Origin: Lachnospiraceae bacterium
GTDB taxonomy: Bacteria; Bacillota; Clostridia; Lachnospirales; Lachnospiraceae
DNA length: 64,000 bases
Assembly: GCA_029067085.1 (NCBI GenBank)
Contig: JAIEFE010000013.1
Span: 186,001-250,000 of the forward strand
Reading direction: 5' to 3'
In this document: positions 9,876 to 19,884 of the stretch, piece after piece
Position numbering within the stretch: position 1 is the stretch's first letter
Layout of the letters: every line of letters starts with the position of its first letter
Notes under the pieces: model-generated
The model's database searches: none
Seen by the model: the letters and a program-made list of their open reading frames with translations, nothing else
What the model was told of the DNA's origin: nothing
Program-made: the position numbers and the translations under genes

Positions 9876-10022
9876 TTCACCACTCTGCACTTAGACCAAA
9901 ACAGACGAAAAAATCAGTAGCATTCTATGATGTTAATCAAATAAACAGTACCGGATACTAAAATAATTTATAACAGAACTTGACAGTAGCGAATATTGTC
10001 AATAACAAAGAAAGGATCGTAT

Positions 10023-11639
10023 ATGATAGGAGCAGACGCAATCGTAAAATGTTTGGAGGCGGAGGATGTGCAGTATGTGTTCGGATATCCGGGCGTAGCC
10101 ATCTGTCCCTTCTACAACAGTATCTTGGAGTCGGATATTCAGACCATTCTGATCCGCACGGAGCAGAATGCGGCCCATGCGGCCAGCGGCCTTGCCCGGG
10201 TTTCCGGAAAAGTCGGCGTATGTGCAGTGACTTCGGGTCCAGGCGCGACAAACCTGATCACGGGCATTGCAACTGCCTTTGCGGACAGCATACCGCTCGT
10301 GTGCATCACGGGGCAGGTTAACAGCGAACTTTTGGGATCAGATGTCTTCCAAGAGGCGGATATCACGGGAGCTGCAGAGTCCTTCGTGAAATACAGCTAT
10401 CTGGTAAAGGATGCGGCGGACATTCCGCGCATTTTCAAGGAAGCCTTTCATCTGGCGAACACTGGGCGAAAAGGACCTGTGCTGATTGACGTTCCCATCG
10501 ACGTCCAGAACGCGCCTATTGCAAAATTTAAGTATCCCGAAGAAGTCAATATGCGCACATACAAACCTACCGTGAAGGGAAATATGGCTCAGATCAAAAA
10601 GGTTGCCAAGGAACTTTCCCGCGCGAAACGTCCGCTGATCTGTGCGGGCGGCGGTGTACTCCTCAGCGGGGCGGAAGGGGCACTCAGAGCCTTCTCCCAA
10701 AAATACAAGATGCCTGTGGTATCCACCATGATGGGAATCGGTGCCATGCCGACAAAAGATCCTCTATATTACGGTATGGTGGGAAATAACGGAAAACCTT
10801 TCGCGAACCGTGCAATGAACGACTCCGACCTTCTCCTGATGGTGGGTGCAAGGGTGGCTGACCGTGCAGTAAATCAGCCGGATCTGATCACGGAGAACAA
10901 GGTACTTGTGCATATCGACGTGGATCCTGCAGAGATCGGAAAGAATGTGGGACCTGCCATTCCGCTTGTCGGAGACGCAAGACATATATTTGAGGATCTT
11001 GAGACAGAGGATTTCTCCTGCGATACGGCAGCATGGATCAAAACATTAGACAACTATCGGGAGACGATGCAGCCTGTCCGCAGGCCAAATGCCTCTTATG
11101 TGGATCCGGCGGCATTCATCACACAGCTCTCCGAAGCCATGGAGGAGGATGCGGTCTATGTGGCCGATGTGGGACAGAACCAGATCTGGTCCTGTGGCTA
11201 TCATATTGTAAAACAGGGGCGCTTCCTGACCAGTGGAGGCATGGGTACCATGGGCTATTCCATCCCGGCTGCTATGGGTGCAAAGCTGGCTGACCCGAAG
11301 CGTCAGGTGGTCGCGGTCTGCGGAGACGGATCCTTCCAGATGTCTATGATGGAGCTTGCTACCATGCGGCAGTTCAATGTACCTGTGAAGATCATCGTCC
11401 TGAAAAACAATTATCTGGGAATGGTGCGCGAATATCAGCACTATACCTACAGGGACAATTATTCTGTGGTCGATCTGTCGGGGAGTCCCGATCTGGAAAA
11501 GCTGGCGGCGGCCTATGATCTGCGCTTTATGCGGCTGGCTGATATGAAGGGAGCGGATGAGACGATACGCAGTTTCCTTGAGAAGGACGAGTCTGTGCTT
11601 TTGGAATGCCTGATCGATCCTATGGATCTTGTGAAATGA
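10023..11639 (+). CDS. ilvB: Acetolactate synthase, large (catalytic) subunit
   Basis: A ThDP- and FAD-dependent enzyme condensing pyruvate with pyruvate or 2-oxobutyrate, the committed step to valine, leucine and isoleucine. The 538-residue protein carries the ThDP-activating glutamate E47 (in RTEQNAAH), SGPGATNLITG, the central domain and the ThDP-binding GDGSFQMS...NN block at about 433-462. The usual GYPGGA motif reads GYPGVA, so this is a somewhat divergent clade. ATG 10023 has an AAAGGA ribosome site; an in-frame TTG at 9996 lacks one. It heads a cluster with two regulatory-subunit genes and ilvC. No T-box or other leader was seen. Confidence 0.93.
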   Translation: MIGADAIVKCLEAEDVQYVFGYPGVAICPFYNSILESDIQTILIRTEQNAAHAASGLARVSGKVGVCAVTSGPGATNLITGIATAFADSIPLVCITGQVNSELLGSDVFQEADITGAAESFVKYSYLVKDAADIPRIFKEAFHLANTGRKGPVLIDVPIDVQNAPIAKFKYPEEVNMRTYKPTVKGNMAQIKKVAKELSRAKRPLICAGGGVLLSGAEGALRAFSQKYKMPVVSTMMGIGAMPTKDPLYYGMVGNNGKPFANRAMNDSDLLLMVGARVADRAVNQPDLITENKVLVHIDVDPAEIGKNVGPAIPLVGDARHIFEDLETEDFSCDTAAWIKTLDNYRETMQPVRRPNASYVDPAAFITQLSEAMEEDAVYVADVGQNQIWSCGYHIVKQGRFLTSGGMGTMGYSIPAAMGAKLADPKRQVVAVCGDGSFQMSMMELATMRQFNVPVKIIVLKNNYLGMVREYQHYTYRDNYSVVDLSGSPDLEKLAAAYDLRFMRLADMKGADETIRSFLEKDESVLLECLIDPMDLVK

Positions 11640-11666
11640 TAGAGGATTTGGAGGTTTATACAAATA

Positions 11667-12155
11667 ATGAAAAAAATATATTCTGTACTGGTTGAAAACA
11701 GATCGGGCGTACTCTGCAAAGTAGCCGGCCTGTTTTCCAGAAGGTGTTTCAACATTGATTCTTTGGCGGTTGGCGAGACGGAAGATACGACTGTCTCCCG
11801 CATGACCATCGTAAGTTCCGGGGACGAGCGTACCATCGAGCAGATAGAAAAGCAGCTCAATAAAAAGATCGACGTCATCAAGGTAAAGACTTTTGATGAG
11901 CCGGCAAGCGTGAGCCGCGAGCTGATGTTGATGAAGGTGAAGTACAATAAAAACAACAGGCGCGATATCATAGAGACCTGTCAGATCATGGGAGCAGATA
12001 TCGTGGATATGTCAAAGAATATGATGATCATTCAGATCTGTGACGTGCCGGAGCGCGTGACGCTCCTCATCAGCATGATGAAGGGGATCAGCATCGTAGA
12101 GCTGGCTCGTACGGGGACGCTGGCGCTGCAGAAGTGCCTCGATATGGAGGAATAG
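11667..12155 (+). CDS. ilvN: Acetolactate synthase regulatory subunit, first paralogue
   Basis: The 162-residue protein has an N-terminal ACT domain (about 3-77) with the family pattern VENRSGVLCKVAGLFSRR and FNIDSLAVG, followed by the IlvN/IlvH C-terminal domain. It should bind IlvB and confer valine feedback. It starts 28 bp after ilvB and is probably co-transcribed with it; GGAGG lies upstream. It is clearly distinct from the second small-subunit gene that follows (about 40% similar by eye). Its C-terminal half has replaced several residues common in IlvH, for example IIETCQIMGADIVDMSKN. Confidence 0.9.
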   Translation: MKKIYSVLVENRSGVLCKVAGLFSRRCFNIDSLAVGETEDTTVSRMTIVSSGDERTIEQIEKQLNKKIDVIKVKTFDEPASVSRELMLMKVKYNKNNRRDIIETCQIMGADIVDMSKNMMIIQICDVPERVTLLISMMKGISIVELARTGTLALQKCLDMEE

Positions 12156-12165
12156 CGTTCTTTGG

Positions 12166-12194
12166 TTGACTTTTTGCTCTGAAATTGCTACAAT
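12166..12194 (+). promoter_or_regulatory. Internal promoter ahead of the second ilvN paralogue
   Basis: A -35 TTGACT (12166-12171) and a -10 TACAAT (12189-12194) with an ideal 17-bp spacer lie in the 113-bp gap between the two small-subunit genes. It would allow the second small subunit and ilvC to be transcribed independently of ilvB and the first small subunit. Confidence 0.75.
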
Positions 12195-12268
12195 GATTGA
12201 CGATGTCTGTATCGGACAGGCTTATGCAATAAATTTTTCTAAAACAGCCGGGAAGGAAGGGTGGTCGT

Positions 12269-12772
12269 ATGCAGAAAAAAGTATTTCAGTTATTGGTAGA
12301 TAATACCTCAGGTGTTTTGAGCCGCATCGCCGGGCTCTTTTCCAGACGCGGTTACAATATTGACAGCATCACCGCAGGTGTGACGGCGGATCCCCGCTTC
12401 ACGCGCATTACCATCGCGACCTCCGGAGATGACGAGATCTTAGAGCAGATCGAGAAACAGGTATCAAAGCTTGTGGATGTGCGGGATATCAAGGAGTTAA
12501 AACCTGAGGAGAGCGTATATAGAGAACTTGCGCTCGTCAAAGTCAGGGTAAAATCCGCCAGAGACCGTATCGATGTTTTTGCGGTGGCGAATGCTTACCG
12601 TGCAGACCCCGTGGATGTATCCCCCGGAAGTATCACGATTGAGCTGATCGGCGATCAGGATAAGATTGACGCCTTTATCGCAGTGCTGGACGGTTACGAG
12701 ATCTTAGAGCTCGCGCGCACAGGTATTGCGGGCCTGTCCAGAGGCGTTGAACATGTGACTTATCTTGAATAA
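12269..12772 (+). CDS. ilvN: Acetolactate synthase regulatory subunit, second paralogue
   Basis: The 167-residue protein has an ACT domain (about 4-77; VDNTSGVLSRIAGLFSRRGY, NIDSITAG) and a complete C-terminal IlvH domain ending in LELARTGIAGLSRG. This copy is closer to canonical IlvH/IlvN than the first. Ribosome site GGAAGG is upstream. It probably pairs with IlvB, alone or in a mixed regulatory complex with the first paralogue. It has its own strong promoter and leads into ilvC. Confidence 0.92.
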   Translation: MQKKVFQLLVDNTSGVLSRIAGLFSRRGYNIDSITAGVTADPRFTRITIATSGDDEILEQIEKQVSKLVDVRDIKELKPEESVYRELALVKVRVKSARDRIDVFAVANAYRADPVDVSPGSITIELIGDQDKIDAFIAVLDGYEILELARTGIAGLSRGVEHVTYLE

Positions 12773-12791
12773 ACGATAAAACCGGTAATGA

Positions 12792-13880
<1,089 letters not shown>

Positions 13881-13919
13881 TGGTTCTGTCTGTTAGTTGA
13901 GATAGAATAGAAAAATAAG

Positions 13920-13963
13920 AGGCATTCCGCCGATCATCCGGCCGGGATGCCTTTCTTCTTTTA
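13920..13963 (+). terminator. Intrinsic terminator after ilvC
   Basis: The stem AGGCATTCC (13920-13928) pairs with GGGATGCCT (13944-13952), then a T-rich tail TTTCTTCTTTT. It ends the ilv transcript. Confidence 0.85.
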
Positions 13964-13986
13964 TAATTTTTGTTGTTTATGCGGCA

Positions 13987-14029
13987 TTGTTTAGAAATAT
14001 TTAAGAACTCTCTGTAGTTTTTGTTTAGA
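13987..14029 (+). promoter_or_regulatory. Direct repeats TTGTTTAGA upstream of the response-regulator gene
   Basis: Two identical 9-bp blocks, TTGTTTAGA at 13987-13995 and 14021-14029, are 34 bp apart, about three helical turns. The second overlaps a possible -35 (TTGTTT), with TATAGA at 14045-14050 after 18 bp. OmpR-type regulators bind direct repeats, so this may be an autoregulatory site; that is inference. Confidence 0.35.
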
Positions 14030-14070
14030 TGTTTCAGTTATGCTTATAGATATAACACGGGGGACGAAAC

Positions 14071-14832
14071 ATGGATTATCATATTTTGATCGTGGAGGAC
14101 GACAAGGATATCCGGGAGGGTATTGAGATCTACCTAAAGAATCAGGGATATACGGTCTTTCAAGCGGCCGACGGAGTAGAGGGGCTGGCTGTACTGAAAA
14201 AAGAGACCATCCATCTTGCCATCGTGGACGTAATGATGCCGAGAATGGACGGAATCAACATGATGATGCGGGTTCGGGAACAGGGCTTTGAATTTCCCGT
14301 GATTATGCTCTCTGCAAAATCAGAGGAAGTGGACAAGATCATGGGACTCAACATGGGGGCGGACGATTATGTGACAAAACCCTTTACCACCATGGAGCTT
14401 TTGGCAAGAGTCAATTCTCATCTGCGTCGTTACAGCCGGTATCTGGAAATGAAGGAGGCAGGAGACGGGAAAGAGGAGGATCATAATGTATTTACGGTCG
14501 GTGGGCTGGAAGTTCATGAGGAGACAGTGGAAGTGTTTTTGGACGGTAGTCCAATAAGACTTACGCCCACGGAATTTAAAATACTTCTGCTTCTGATCAA
14601 GAGTCCCGGCAGAGTTTTTTCCGCGGAAGAAATTTATGAGCGGGTCTGGAACGAGCAGGCCATCAACACGGATACGATCATGGTACATATCAGAAAGATC
14701 CGGGAGAAGATCGAACTAAATCCCCGGGATCCCAAATACTTAAAGGTGGTGTGGGGTGTTGGCTATAAGATTGAAAAACAGGGAAGAAACGGAACAGGGA
14801 GTAAATCAAGAAGAGAGAAAAGTGAAGCGTAG
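14071..14832 (+). CDS. OmpR-family response regulator
   Basis: The 253-residue two-component regulator has a receiver domain (1-120) with acidic pocket ED-D near residues 9-11, phospho-acceptor D53 (VDVMMPRMDG), and the conserved Lys in DDYVTKPF. A winged-helix DNA-binding domain (about 145-240) shows LTPTEFKILLLL and the recognition segment DTIMVHIRKIREKI ending VWGVGYKI. The resemblance is to VanR/CssR-type regulators in Gram-positives. GGGGGA precedes the ATG. It is encoded with the downstream kinase; the target genes are unknown. Confidence 0.92.
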   Translation: MDYHILIVEDDKDIREGIEIYLKNQGYTVFQAADGVEGLAVLKKETIHLAIVDVMMPRMDGINMMMRVREQGFEFPVIMLSAKSEEVDKIMGLNMGADDYVTKPFTTMELLARVNSHLRRYSRYLEMKEAGDGKEEDHNVFTVGGLEVHEETVEVFLDGSPIRLTPTEFKILLLLIKSPGRVFSAEEIYERVWNEQAINTDTIMVHIRKIREKIELNPRDPKYLKVVWGVGYKIEKQGRNGTGSKSRREKSEA

Positions 14833-16966
14833 GAGAGTGAGGGCCGGAAGTCTTGTTGTCTGGGCACTCAGTCTTGCGGCAGGCCTTATTTTTATGTCGC
14901 TCTATCCATGGTTTCAGGAGCGCGCTGCTGAAGAGGAGCCTGACATTCTTTCCGGCAGTGAATTTCTGCATGAGATCTATCAGGCGAACATCGTGCTTTA
15001 TCGAACGCTGCAGGAGACGGTGACGGGAACGGAGATCGACTGGCAGGATCTCTATCTGACTGCAGCGAAGAGCAGGGTGAAGGATTACCAGGGGGAATAT
15101 TATGATTTCGGTGAGGAGACGCCGCTTTCCTATGCGGGAGAACGTCTGGATGCCCTCCTTGACGATTGGAATACGAATCTGGCGACTGGAATTGAGACTG
15201 TGGTTGACTACGAGATCATCGACAGCGCATCCGGAAAGAGAATAGCGAATACCGAGTGGTATTTATGCCGTCTCGGTACAGAAAATGAGTCACAAGCGGC
15301 AAAGGATTTTTATCCCTACTATATCAAGATGGAATTCGATGACATAGGACGGCTCTCCCATGTTTGGGTGCGGGGCGAGGATGCGGACGCCCTTCTTACG
15401 GGAGCTTCGCGCGTAATGAAAAGCCGTTATCTGGAGCGGAACTTGTATGAGACATTGTCTTACTCTGCATACGGGAACATTGGATGGGAAGATGAGATTT
15501 ATTACCTCTCGGAGGGCGAGGCTTGGCGGATGCTGCTGCGGGTGACGAATCTGCCGAAAAACTGTACCGTCTGTTATGCCATGACGGAAGCGCAGCTCGC
15601 GGAGCTGAAATCCTCCTCACGCATGTTTCTCTCAATGAGTTCCGTAGGCAACTATCTAAACAGCGGTATTCAGGAGACTTTTCGTATGCTTTTGATCGTG
15701 CTTTTTCTGATAGCTCTATTATTACCGTTGTGGAAAGGCTATCATCTGCATGAGAAACAGCTTTTACCGCTGCATTTTGAAATTAGAACTGTCTTACTTG
15801 CCGCTGCGTTTTTGACGTTGGGAGAGCTTTCCGCCTGGTGTGTGCTGTATACCATGTCGAACAGGTGGGATCACAGTCTGCCCTATATGCTGCAGACGGT
15901 TCTTCCGAGCTTGTTTCCGGGTAAAATTTGGAAGATTGTTCAGGTGGGCAATCTGATTCTTTTAACGATCGCATTTCGATTTTGGCTGGCGCTGGCAACG
16001 CCATTTTGTCAGATCTATGTGTTTGGCGTCAAGGGGTATTTCAAAAAACACAGCCTGCTCGTGAGATGTGCCAGAAAAATGCGCGTTGTGATAAAGAGAG
16101 GGAGAAGGCGGCTCCGCCAAAAGCAATGGCAGAAAAAATACGGCTATCTGCTGACTGCAGTCCGCTCGGTGTCCGAGGGGAATCTACAGTCAGAATTTAC
16201 CGGCGATTGGGGAGATTTTGAACCTCTGAAGGGGGAACTGTCAAGCCTTCAAACCGCCTTTTTACAGGCGGTGGAGGAGGAGGTAAAGAGTCAGCGGATG
16301 CGAAACGAGCTCATCACCAACGTATCCCATGACTTAAAAACGCCTCTCACGGCAATCCTGACCTACACGGAGCTATTGCAGGGAAAAAACGTTACGGAGC
16401 AGCAGCGGGAAGAGTATCTGTCAGTGCTGAAGAGAAAATCTCTGCGCCTGAAGACCTTGATTGAGGATCTCTTTGAAGTGAGTAAAGCGAGCAGCGGCAA
16501 TGTGACTTTTGAACGGGAGCGGGTGGATATCTGCAGCCTGATGCGGCAGGTATATCTTGAGTACGAGGATGGCGCAAAGGTAAGCGGTCTGACATTCCGC
16601 TTTCAGTTTCCCGATGAGAAGATTTTCCTTATGTTGGATGGAGAAAAGACTTGTCGGATCTTCGACAATCTCTATGCAAACATTCTGAAGTATGCGATGC
16701 CAGACACAAGAGTCTATGTCTCCGTAGTGTGCGAGGGAGAAGATGTCAGGATCGAAATGAAAAATGTATCAGGCACTGAACTGAACATTCCGGCAGAAAG
16801 CCTGACAGAGCGCTTTGTCAGGGGTGACAGCGCAAGGAGCAGTGAGGGAAGCGGCTTGGGACTTGCCATTGCCAGAAGCTTTGTTGAACTGCAGGATGGC
16901 CGCATGCAGATAGAGATTGACGGAGATCTGTTTAAGGTGACGCTTATCTGGCCACAGCAACATTGA
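14822..16966 (+). CDS. Sensor histidine kinase, multi-pass
   Basis: A membrane kinase partner of the preceding regulator, about 714 residues. A basic N-terminus and a helix at about 10-30 lead into an extracytoplasmic region of about 255 residues, then three more hydrophobic helices (about 289-305, 324-346, 374-396). A DHp domain carries the phospho-acceptor His at about 503 (NVSHDLKTPL). The ATPase domain has the N-box-like segment IFDNLYANILKYA (a Tyr where Asn is usual) and the G-box GSGLGLAIARS. The start is uncertain: GTG 14822 overlaps the regulator gene by 11 bp, while a GTG at 14756 is also in frame. The signal is unknown. Confidence 0.88.
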   Translation: MKRRRVRAGSLVVWALSLAAGLIFMSLYPWFQERAAEEEPDILSGSEFLHEIYQANIVLYRTLQETVTGTEIDWQDLYLTAAKSRVKDYQGEYYDFGEETPLSYAGERLDALLDDWNTNLATGIETVVDYEIIDSASGKRIANTEWYLCRLGTENESQAAKDFYPYYIKMEFDDIGRLSHVWVRGEDADALLTGASRVMKSRYLERNLYETLSYSAYGNIGWEDEIYYLSEGEAWRMLLRVTNLPKNCTVCYAMTEAQLAELKSSSRMFLSMSSVGNYLNSGIQETFRMLLIVLFLIALLLPLWKGYHLHEKQLLPLHFEIRTVLLAAAFLTLGELSAWCVLYTMSNRWDHSLPYMLQTVLPSLFPGKIWKIVQVGNLILLTIAFRFWLALATPFCQIYVFGVKGYFKKHSLLVRCARKMRVVIKRGRRRLRQKQWQKKYGYLLTAVRSVSEGNLQSEFTGDWGDFEPLKGELSSLQTAFLQAVEEEVKSQRMRNELITNVSHDLKTPLTAILTYTELLQGKNVTEQQREEYLSVLKRKSLRLKTLIEDLFEVSKASSGNVTFERERVDICSLMRQVYLEYEDGAKVSGLTFRFQFPDEKIFLMLDGEKTCRIFDNLYANILKYAMPDTRVYVSVVCEGEDVRIEMKNVSGTELNIPAESLTERFVRGDSARSSEGSGLGLAIARSFVELQDGRMQIEIDGDLFKVTLIWPQQH

Positions 16967-17025
16967 TACTTTGGCATAAAATTTATTTATACAATTTATA
17001 AATCACATATATTGGAATTATGTCA

Positions 17026-17085
17026 TCGGATGCGTTATAGTGTAAGAAAGCATATTCGTTTCGGATGCGTTAATGAAGCGCTTCA
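17026..17085 (+). promoter_or_regulatory. Direct repeat and palindrome upstream of leuC
   Basis: The 12-bp sequence TCGGATGCGTTA occurs twice (17026-17037 and 17061-17072), with a period of 35 bp. A 12-bp perfect palindrome TGAAGCGCTTCA (17074-17085) follows directly. A weak promoter (TTGCAT 17093-17098, TAAACT 17115-17120, 16-bp spacer) lies just downstream. The arrangement suggests operator sites controlling leuC and leuD. Confidence 0.45.
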
Positions 17086-17156
17086 AAAGGGATTGCATCT
17101 GTACGGAAATGTGATAAACTAAACATGGAGTGCAGAGAGAAGAGGAGGAAACAGAT

Positions 17157-18422
17157 ATGAGAATGACTATGACGCAGAAAATTCTGGCGGCACACGCCGG
17201 TCTTGATAAGGTAGAGGCTGGGCAGCTCATTGAGGCCGATCTGGATCTGGTGCTCGGCAATGATATCACCAGCCCCGTAGCCATCAAGGAAATGGAAAAA
17301 ATGAAGGTAAACGGTGTATTCGATAAAGATAAGATCGCGCTGGTACCGGATCATTTTGTCCCCAACAAGGATATCAAGTCCGCGGAGCATTGTAAGTGCG
17401 TACGCGAATTTGCTAAGAAAAACGAGATTACGAACTATTTTGAGGTGGGACAGATGGGCATTGAACATGCCCTTTTGCCGGAGCAGGGGCTTACTGTTGC
17501 GGGTGATGTTATCATCGGCGCTGATTCCCACACATGTACCTACGGCGCGCTCGGCGCTTTTTCAACGGGTGTGGGCAGTACGGATATGGCGGCCGGTATG
17601 GCTACGGGAAAAGCATGGTTCAAGGTTCCCTCAGCGATCCGGTTTAACCTGACGGGGAAACCGTCCGAGTGGGTGAGCGGAAAGGACGTGATCTTACATA
17701 TCATCGGTATGATCGGCGTGGACGGCGCCCTCTATAAATCCATGGAATTTACCGGAGACGGCATCAAAAATCTGTCGATGGACGATCGCTTTACCATTGC
17801 CAACATGGCCATCGAAGCCGGCGGCAAAAACGGTATCTTTCCGGTGGATGAGCTTGCCATTTCCTACATGAAGGAACACGGTACAAGAGAATACAAGATT
17901 TATGAAGCAGATGAGGATGCTGTGTATGATGAGGAATACACCATTGATCTGAGTACACTCAGACCCACTATCGCGTTCCCGCATCTGCCGGAAAACACAA
18001 AAACAATTGACGAGATCAAGGAAGATATCCGGATTGACCAGGTTGTGATCGGCTCCTGTACAAACGGCCGCCTCGACGACCTTCGCATCGCGGCAAAAGT
18101 TTTGCAGGGAAGACATGTGGCGGAGGGAATGCGCTGTATCGTGATTCCCGCGACCCAGAAGATATATCTGCAGGCTATGGAAGAGGGGCTTTTAAAGATC
18201 TTCATCGAGGCCGGTGCCATCGTCAGTACCCCCACCTGCGGACCGTGCCTTGGCGGTTACATGGGCATTCTCGCGGAGGGGGAGCGGTGCGTTTCCACAA
18301 CAAACCGGAACTTTGTCGGACGTATGGGGCACGTGAGCTCTGAAATCTATCTGGCAAGCCCTGCCGTAGCGGCTGCCAGCGCAGTAGCGGGAAAGATTTC
18401 CTGTCCCTGCAAGCTTTCATGA
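17157..18422 (+). CDS. leuC: 3-isopropylmalate dehydratase, large subunit
   Basis: The aconitase-family large subunit isomerises 2- to 3-isopropylmalate in leucine synthesis. The 421-residue protein has the three [4Fe-4S] ligand cysteines: GSCTNGR (Cys about 301) and CGPCLGG (Cys about 361 and 364). [19 protein letters not shown] is the substrate-side motif. The length is that of the short LeuC/HacA-like type that pairs with a small LeuD of about 160 residues. ATG 17157 has AGGAGG at a good distance; an in-frame ATG at 17130 has no better site. It works with leuD, 204 bp downstream. Confidence 0.95.
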   Translation: MRMTMTQKILAAHAGLDKVEAGQLIEADLDLVLGNDITSPVAIKEMEKMKVNGVFDKDKIALVPDHFVPNKDIKSAEHCKCVREFAKKNEITNYFEVGQMGIEHALLPEQGLTVAGDVIIGADSHTCTYGALGAFSTGVGSTDMAAGMATGKAWFKVPSAIRFNLTGKPSEWVSGKDVILHIIGMIGVDGALYKSMEFTGDGIKNLSMDDRFTIANMAIEAGGKNGIFPVDELAISYMKEHGTREYKIYEADEDAVYDEEYTIDLSTLRPTIAFPHLPENTKTIDEIKEDIRIDQVVIGSCTNGRLDDLRIAAKVLQGRHVAEGMRCIVIPATQKIYLQAMEEGLLKIFIEAGAIVSTPTCGPCLGGYMGILAEGERCVSTTNRNFVGRMGHVSSEIYLASPAVAAASAVAGKISCPCKLS

Positions 18423-18493
18423 TCTGCATGATAACAACCGAGCGGTTTTGAGCGTACATTGTGGAACAGAAATCATATGCGAAAGGAGAGTAC

Positions 18494-18655
18494 ATGGGAC
18501 TGATCGCAAACCAAATGATGGTGGAAATGCTCTGTCATATGACTGAAAAGATCAAAAGAGCCTGTATTAAGAGTAAGAATATAACTGAAAAGACAAAGAA
18601 TAAAGAAAACGGAAAGGAACAAGACTATGAAAGCAGCAAAAGGGAACGTATTTAA
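18494..18655 (+). CDS. Possible small ORF between leuC and leuD
   Basis: An ATG with a good AAAGGAG ribosome site opens a 53-codon frame that runs through the leuC-leuD spacer and overlaps the leuD start by 29 bp in another frame. The peptide is Lys-rich and hydrophilic after a short Met-rich start, and no family is recognised. It has no run of leucine codons, so a classical leu attenuator peptide is unlikely. It might instead set leuD translation by coupling. It could equally be fortuitous. Confidence 0.25.
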   Translation: MGLIANQMMVEMLCHMTEKIKRACIKSKNITEKTKNKENGKEQDYESSKRERI

Positions 18656-19115
18656 ATACGGGGATAATGTAGATACGGATGTCATCATCCCCGCTCGTTA
18701 TTTAAATTCCTCCGATCCGGCAGAGCTTGCAACGCACTGTATGGAGGATATCGACAAGGATTTTATTTCAAAGGTGAAAAAGGGCGATATCATCGTCGCT
18801 ACTAAAAATTTTGGCTGTGGTTCTTCGAGGGAGCATGCGCCCATCGCTATCAAGGCGGCGGGGGTAAGCTGTGTGATCGCGGAGACCTTTGCCAGAATCT
18901 TTTACCGCAATGCTATTAACATCGGACTGCCCATTGTAGAGTGTCCGGAAGCGGCTGCTGCAATCGAGGCCGGCGATACGGTGGAAGTGAATTTTGACAC
19001 CGGTGTGATCACGGATGTGACAAAAGGAACGACCTATCAGGGGCAGGCTTTTCCTGAGTTTATGCAGAAGATCATCGCAGCGGAGGGACTGGTTAACTAT
19101 ATTAACACCAAATAA
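18627..19115 (+). CDS. leuD: 3-isopropylmalate dehydratase, small subunit
   Basis: The swivel-domain subunit completes the LeuCD active site. The 162-residue protein is typical of the short form paired with Leu[14 protein letters not shown] (about 11-23) and [11 protein letters not shown] (about 58-68) are the family motifs; the second contributes the substrate-binding loop. The ribosome site is GGAAAGGAAC upstream of the ATG. An unrelated hypothetical gene follows after 14 bp. leuA and leuB are not in this window. Confidence 0.95.
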   Translation: MKAAKGNVFKYGDNVDTDVIIPARYLNSSDPAELATHCMEDIDKDFISKVKKGDIIVATKNFGCGSSREHAPIAIKAAGVSCVIAETFARIFYRNAINIGLPIVECPEAAAAIEAGDTVEVNFDTGVITDVTKGTTYQGQAFPEFMQKIIAAEGLVNYINTK

Positions 19116-19129
19116 TAGGGGATTCTACT

Positions 19130-19879
19130 ATGATTTACCGGGTCGGCGACGGCGACAATCCTGCCTATGACTACAGCAGTCAATTAAAACCTGCAAAAAA
19201 TGCCGAGAGTCAGGAGAAATTCAGTCTTGATCGCCAAAAAGAGCAGGAGTACACTGCGAAGAAAGAGGAAAAGGGCGAGAATAAAAAAATACATGAGAAG
19301 CCCGGAGTGCGCAGCAAGACGCTGGACGGCGTAAGACTGGATCTTTCGGGCGACAGGGATACGCAGAAGAGAGAGCCGGCCCCCAAGGAGCAGCCCTCTT
19401 CCGGCACATCCTTTTTCTCTTTTGTGCAGAATCTGCTTGCCGCGGTAAAGGATTTCTTTTACCGTGTCTGGAATGATGAACCGGCACAGGCTTTCTCCGA
19501 AGATGTGACACCGGAGGAGGCAGAACGCTATACCGAAGAATACTACGCAATGAAAGGTATTTCTCCCGAACGTACAGTGAAAAAGGCGGAGGAAGCTCAT
19601 CCGGAGACGGAAGCGGCAGATCCGACGACAGAATTATCTGTAGAAACGCCTCAAAATCACGAAGCATATCAGGCGGCACGGGATGAAAAGATAAGAGGTC
19701 ATCTTCGCTCCGGAAATTTAGAGCAGGTGATCAGTCTGCTCACGGATGACGGCAGAAGATCCGTCGCTAAAAATTCTACGCTTTTGACTTATTATGATAA
19801 AAGCGGAAAACTTACGCAGATCAATGCTTCAGACAGGGAGCGGATCCTTCATGGAGACCGCAATGTGAGAAAACTATAG
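19130..19879 (+). CDS. Conserved hypothetical protein behind leuD
   Basis: A 249-residue hydrophilic protein with no signal peptide or transmembrane helix. The first 90 residues are rich in Lys, Glu and Gln and look disordered. A short hydrophobic-aromatic segment, FFSFVQNLLAAVKDFFYRVW (about 95-114), could be amphipathic. The C-terminal 80 residues (QAARDEKIRGHLRSGNLEQV...LLTYYDKSGKLTQI) look folded. I do not recognise the family. It may be translated with leuD (14-bp gap), and it converges on the diguanylate cyclase gene, with 5 bp between the stops. Confidence 0.6.
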   Translation: MIYRVGDGDNPAYDYSSQLKPAKNAESQEKFSLDRQKEQEYTAKKEEKGENKKIHEKPGVRSKTLDGVRLDLSGDRDTQKREPAPKEQPSSGTSFFSFVQNLLAAVKDFFYRVWNDEPAQAFSEDVTPEEAERYTEEYYAMKGISPERTVKKAEEAHPETEAADPTTELSVETPQNHEAYQAARDEKIRGHLRSGNLEQVISLLTDDGRRSVAKNSTLLTYYDKSGKLTQINASDRERILHGDRNVRKL

Positions 19880-19884
19880 GATTT

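Noticed and set aside
9876-10022. T-box or attenuator upstream of ilvB
   Set aside because: No T-box core and no terminator. A TTGACA at 9980 with TGTCAA downstream forms an inverted repeat, but the -10 at the right distance (TAACAA) is poor.
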